Translations under genes and position numbers: made by a program
Notes under the pieces: generated by a model
What the model saw: the letters and a program-made list of their open reading frames with translations, nothing else
What the model was told of the DNA's origin: nothing
The model's database searches: none
DNA from: Nymphalis io
Taxonomy: Eukaryota; Arthropoda; Insecta; Lepidoptera; Nymphalidae
Direction of reading: 5' to 3'
Assembly (NCBI RefSeq): GCF_905147045.1
Contig: NC_065902.1
Span: 6,517,377 to 6,581,376 of the forward strand
DNA: 64,000 nucleotides
In this document: piece by piece, positions 59,453 to 64,000 of the stretch
Position numbering within the stretch: position 1 is the stretch's first letter
How the letters are laid out: every line of letters starts with the position of its first letter

Positions 59453-62400
59453 TCATCGCGGTTCCTCTTTTTTGAGCAGGTCGAGCGGCGCCAGCGGAGC
59501 CAATGAGGGAGCCAGAGGTGCCAGCGGAGCCAGCGGAGCATGCGCACCTAATGGCGGGAGTGGGCCGCCCGGCAGGGTTCGGTGTAGTAACGGACTCGAT
59601 TTCATTTGTTGATGGTGTGCGTAAGCGCTTAACATTTTTGCTCGGTCTTCTTCTGCACGTATCGCTGCTTCGACTAGCGGTGCAAATCTCATATGTTGTA
59701 ATGGATCAAAGGCGCGATAAGGGTCCCAATGGGGTGGCGGCGGGTAGGCAGGTAGAGTCGGCGGAGGGCGCGGATGTTCCTTACGATCATCCTTCGAAGG
59801 TTCTGGGACCCCATTTCGTAATGGAGAACGCGTTCGTACTCTTTCGAGATCGCGTTCACGTTGTTCGCGGGCCTTTCGTCGCTCTCGTTCCTCGCGGTCT
59901 CGTCTTTCGCGCTCTTCACGTTCGCGTCGCGCACGCTCTCGCTCTTCATGTTCGCGGCGCACTTCGGCAGCGGCGGAGACAGGCGGTCGCACTCCGCGCC
60001 ACGCGTCGTGAATCGAGCCCATGGGCGGACCATGGTGCACGCCGTGGAGTGAGGACGAGAGGGCGAGCTCACGCCCGTACGCCGAGAGGCTGAAGGGAGT
60101 GGGCGCGCCGGGATAGGCGCCGACGCCGTACCTCCCAAACGGCGAAACCCCTGAAACGCCCAAATGTCGGTCAGCGGGCGCTGCTAGAGAAGCCGATGTG
60201 AGAGACGGCCGCGCAGGGTACCGGACGATACCTAGGGGTGCGTGATGAGATAAGTAGGGGCCGGGTGGCAACTCGTAAGGCGAGCGGTACGTCGGCGGCG
60301 GCGGCGGCGGCGCTGGTGCCGGGAATGCTCGAAGTTTATCTTTTTCAGAGTTACTGACAGAAACACTAGCCCCTCCTGACTTTTCTTTTTGTTGATGATT
60401 GTAGATCTCCCAGGCGATTCGGACATGCATTGCGTTCCATTTGCCAGTTTTCTGAATAAGGAAAAATCATTTTTAATTTCATATTAGTTAATAATTACAT
60501 AAAATCATGCAAAATAAATAAGAAATAATAGCATGCGTATAATGAAGTGCGAATGGAGACCTACCATAACAGCAGGACGTGATGGTGGTTTAGTGGCGGA
60601 GTCGCTTGCTGCTGACACTACGGGCTGTTAACATGAGGCGATGCAATGTTAATGATGATAGAGCAAACTAAAGAGGGAAGCATTAAGCTTGCTTGCACTG
60701 ATAGTAGCAATACAGGAAATATGAAAAAAGTTATGTAAATAGAAAACCATATTTCCCCATAAAATTTTAAACAATATTGATAACCATAATCACTAATGGT
60801 GAAAAAGCAAAGAAAGATGGTAGAATGATAATAATAGTATACTAAATTAGAATAGATATTAGAATGATAATAATAGAATACTAAACATACATAGAAATAA
60901 TACTAGATTCTACAGGTTTAAAGTATACAATTCAAACTATCAACGGTATAATATTAAAAATTGAGAAAATTAAGGATAACAATTGTATATTTTATACACT
61001 TTACAGTTTCGTATGGATAGTAAAAAAAATTAGATAACATAAACGTATTTACCTTAGGTGCATATGTGGTAAGTGGTGCTGGCGGTACATAGGGTGCCGT
61101 CGGATGTAATAGACTCGACGAGTAGGGATAACCCAGTCCGATACCAGTTCGATACAGTGATGTCATCTTTCCAACATCCTTGAACTGAAATAAGAAAATT
61201 TCGCGAACCTTAACATTTGTTAACAAAGAAGAAATCATTAGCAAAATATTTGAGGTTCTAATAAAAAAATATAGCTTGAATTGTTAAGATAGAATATTTA
61301 ATTTGAGAAATTGTATAACACTTACTAAAGGTGCATGCGGTACCAGGAGCTGATGGGGATGGTGTGGTCCGGGCGGCGCATGTGGCGCGTGAGGCGCGTG
61401 CGGCGCGTGCGGAGCGTGCGGTGCGTGCGGCGCGTGGGGGGCGTGCGGCGCGTGTGACGACGGCGGCGGGTGTTGGTGCACGTGGGTGTGCTGGTGCTGG
61501 TGGTGATGTAGCTCGGTACGCACGCCGACCGCTCCTGCCGCAGCCAGAAACCGGTTGTCTAGCTCGCGACGTAATAAATCCGCACCAGGACCTTAAACAT
61601 TAATCATTGTGGTAAATAAATTTCATAATACGTTTAAAGAAACCAGAAGTATGTTAAAGAATTTCACTCCTACTCTAGTTCCAACTTATCACGGAGTAAT
61701 AATTTATATCTGACAATTATCTTGTTAGAAAAAATATTCTTTGAACAAAATTTGTGATAGCATTAGATTAACACTCAGGTTTAATATTCTCTCTGAGACG
61801 TGATTTCAAAACTCAAACAATACGATAGATGCAATCACAACTAACTTGTTTGAAAAAGTGATTCTGCTGAAAAAGGATTTGGGTTAGGCGGACCAAGCGG
61901 CGCGCCAAACAAAGGCGGTGCGGGCGCGAAACCGGTCGACCGATCCGCAGCCGACGGCCTGCTGGAAGATAAAATATAACCATTAACTATCGTGTTAAGA
62001 TATTAGAATGTTATTTTGCAGTTGAAAATTAAATTTTTAGTATTTGTACTATGAGCCCTTCAAATGTATTATAATTCAATTTGCACGTCATCGGTCGTAC
62101 AGCAATCTTTATAATATTAAATTTTTTGATAATAAATAACAATAACAAGTTATCACATCCTTATTGATTTCGGTTATCTAACTCTACCTAGAATATAGGG
62201 ATTATTGGTATTGAGACTTTTCAGCACGTATACTCACGTTACCCCCCAGTGCGCGGGTGGCTTCGCGCTTGAGCTGATGCTGGGCACAGTCGGTACTGGA
62301 GCTAGGGAATGCGCTAAATGTGTAGCGGCCGGTGTTGGCGCAGTAGGCGTAGGCGCAGCGAGGCCCGTCAGGCCTCCGAGTGAGCTTAGACCGGAGTTTA

Positions 62401-64000
62401 ATGATCCCAGAGAACTGCCTAATGTTGGAACTGGGCCCTGTTATCACAAATTAACAATGTATTAATACAACCAATATACAACATCAAATACACATAAATT
62501 TAATTTTATAATTAACGATTGCTGTTTTAAATGTAAAATATAATTTAAATACACATATTACATAAGATTAATAACTCACAGGTATCTGAGCAGGCAGAGG
62601 CGCGGCGAGCGGTGCTGCGAGTGGTGCCGTCAGCGCCGAAGAAACTGTCGGTGCCGCACTTGTGCCACCAGAGGCTGGCGTGCTGCGTGACAAACTGCTA
62701 ATGTTGCTGCTGGAATTAAGCGAAAATAAATGTTAAACTAACGCCTTGTCGTGGCCCATTATTTAAACCGTGATGGTCTTTGTTTTCTATTAATTTATGT
62801 CACGATTACATTTGCAAACAAATATCACCTAAAACTTTCTCGCTCCCTATTTGGACTGTGTCCTCTCGGTGAGTAAGATAACGGGGCATGTGATCCTGCA
62901 GCGCCTAGTGAGCCTGGCGTGTGTGGTCTTAGACCCTTTGGAGTTTTAGGTGCTACCAACGGAGACGCCGATAAACTCGTCCTCTGAAATAATAAAAAAG
63001 GAAATAAAGTGTATGCTCGATTTAATGATTTACTTTGATTGATGACAAAAAAAACTAAAGATAAATATTAAATTAAATACATGCCATTAGTAATTTTGAC
63101 GTTATTACAATATTTCTTTAAATTCATTTTTACGAATATTATACTAACCGTATCAGCCGAATTCCTTGGTGACGCGGCAGATGGAGGCAAATAGGGACTA
63201 TGTTGTAACGTAGGAGCGTAGGGTGCGTATAATGTCGGATATGAGCCGCCTGTGTACACCGCAGGTGGAGGGTAACCATTCGTTGCCATCGCGGAGCTTA
63301 TGGCGAAACTCTCCGAGCGAGTTGGGACTTCACTCGCAACCGGTAATTGCCTTGAGTCTACCATCGGTGGTGCCAGAGGATGACTCACACTGCTGCTAGT
63401 CGACGCGGGAGTTAATATTGATGGTGCATTAGATGTTGGAGAAGGTTCAACGTGGTTTATTGGTTGGTGTAACGATACCGCCGGTGCTAATGGAACTGCA
63501 TGGGTAGGCATGCTCAATCCAGAATGTTTAAGACTCGGGGTAAAACTAGACATGGTACTGGTGGTCGTGGCGCTCGAAATAATAGGCGAACTCATATGGT
63601 TTGGTGCGGATGTTGATAATGAATTCGTACTATTCATTTGCATATTATTATTCTGGTGGCTCGTAATACTATGGCTAATAAGAGGATGGCTAAAATGCGT
63701 CACGGTCGGCGGATTAGACGTTGAAGAAGACAAATGATTTGAAGATATGTGGTTGGCCACGCTAAATGCCGTGTGATGCGAAGATCGACTAGCATAAACA
63801 GGCTGTGCGGAATGTTTCTGTAAACTCGATTGAACTTGATAAGGTATCGAATGGCTGTGAATACTGGAACTTAGACTCGAGTTTACATGACTAGACGCGA
63901 TCGAAGGCGTAGGGTATGGGCGAGATGCAAGTGAGGGAGACATAGATCGACCTGACTGTGTTTGACTCGGAAGACTACTAGGAGTAGACGCGATCGGCAA
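59453..64000 (-). CDS. Gug: Grunge / Atrophin corepressor, C-terminal part (partial)
   Basis: Grunge (Atrophin, RERE/ATN1 family) is a nuclear corepressor acting in development. Nine exons lie in the window: 64000-63149, 62983-62829, 62709-62580, 62437-62238, 61961-61846, 61591-61326, 61184-61053, 60624-60565 and 60451-59453. Phases close throughout to 969 residues plus stop. The N-terminus lies off the right edge. Features are a Ser/Thr/His-rich stretch, Pro/Ala-rich exons, the family signature GADLLRRELDNRFLA followed by a His-rich run, nine tandem HAP units, FKDVGKMTSLYRTG, KTGKWNAMHVRIAWEIYNHQ, an Arg/Glu-rich helical block (REHEERERARREREERE), and the conserved end DPLQHMRFAPLVEAAI with APL repeats. 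SANT/ELM2-type domains, if present, would be outside the window. Confidence 0.93.
61365..61450 (-). repeat. HAP tandem repeat in Grunge coding sequence
   Basis: Nine consecutive His-Ala-Pro units encoded by CACGCGCCG-like 9-mers, in frame within the 61591-61326 exon. It is GC-rich and likely unstable in length. Confidence 0.85.

Noticed and set aside
59503..60093. 196-codon plus-strand open frame
   Set aside because: Shadow of the Grunge last coding exon; GC-rich Arg/Glu codons on the other strand leave it open.
61331..61603. Plus-strand Ala/Arg/Gly-rich open frame
   Set aside because: Antisense of the HAP repeat exon of Grunge.

Overview
The window is eukaryotic nuclear DNA: very AT-rich, with spliced genes whose introns follow GT..AG, many tRNA-derived SINEs, and decayed non-LTR retrotransposons. 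The insect neuropeptide gene (allatostatin CC), the arthropod-type Atrophin/Grunge gene and SINE and 3'-repeat families that I associate with butterflies point to a lepidopteran, most likely a nymphalid butterfly. That placement is inferred from memory of repeat families and was not checked against a database.

Layout. 1-27.8 kb is gene-poor and repeat-rich. It holds a possible TATA-driven non-coding first exon of a gene lying off the left edge (1973-2113, minus), several SINEs, an RTE-like LINE remnant (6.9-7.9 kb), a Jockey/CR1-like LINE remnant (17.0-18.5 kb) and the 5' half of an R1-clade LINE (19.3-21.9 kb). 27.8-35.1 kb carries the allatostatin CC precursor gene on the minus strand (three coding exons, 125 aa, plus a predicted upstream 5' UTR exon with a palindromic TATA box). 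Its introns are loaded with SINE and RTE debris. 35.1-43.3 kb is again repeats, including the 3' half of an R1-clade LINE (41.0-41.8 kb).

43.3-52.7 kb is a compact housekeeping cluster: RNPS1 (+, splicing/exon-junction factor, 292 aa, start codon split by an intron), RAD17 (-, checkpoint clamp loader, 483 aa, ten coding exons) and NDUFS7 (+, complex I 20-kDa Fe-S subunit, 209 aa). RNPS1 and RAD17 converge; RAD17 and NDUFS7 diverge from a shared 1.05-kb region. 53.3-57.6 kb holds a LINE remnant, a possible hAT relic and a full-length but dead mariner with intact TA target duplications. 59.4-64.0 kb is the 3' portion of Grunge/Atrophin (minus, nine coding exons in the window, 969 aa, continuing off the right edge).

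All exon models were built by hand from splice sites and reading-frame continuity. The phases close exactly in all four spliced genes and in the part of Grunge that is visible. The genes do not form a pathway. The most unusual points are the two abutting halves of an R1 element flanking the whole allatostatin CC locus, the AT|G start codon of RNPS1, and a nested foldback element inside a RAD17 intron.
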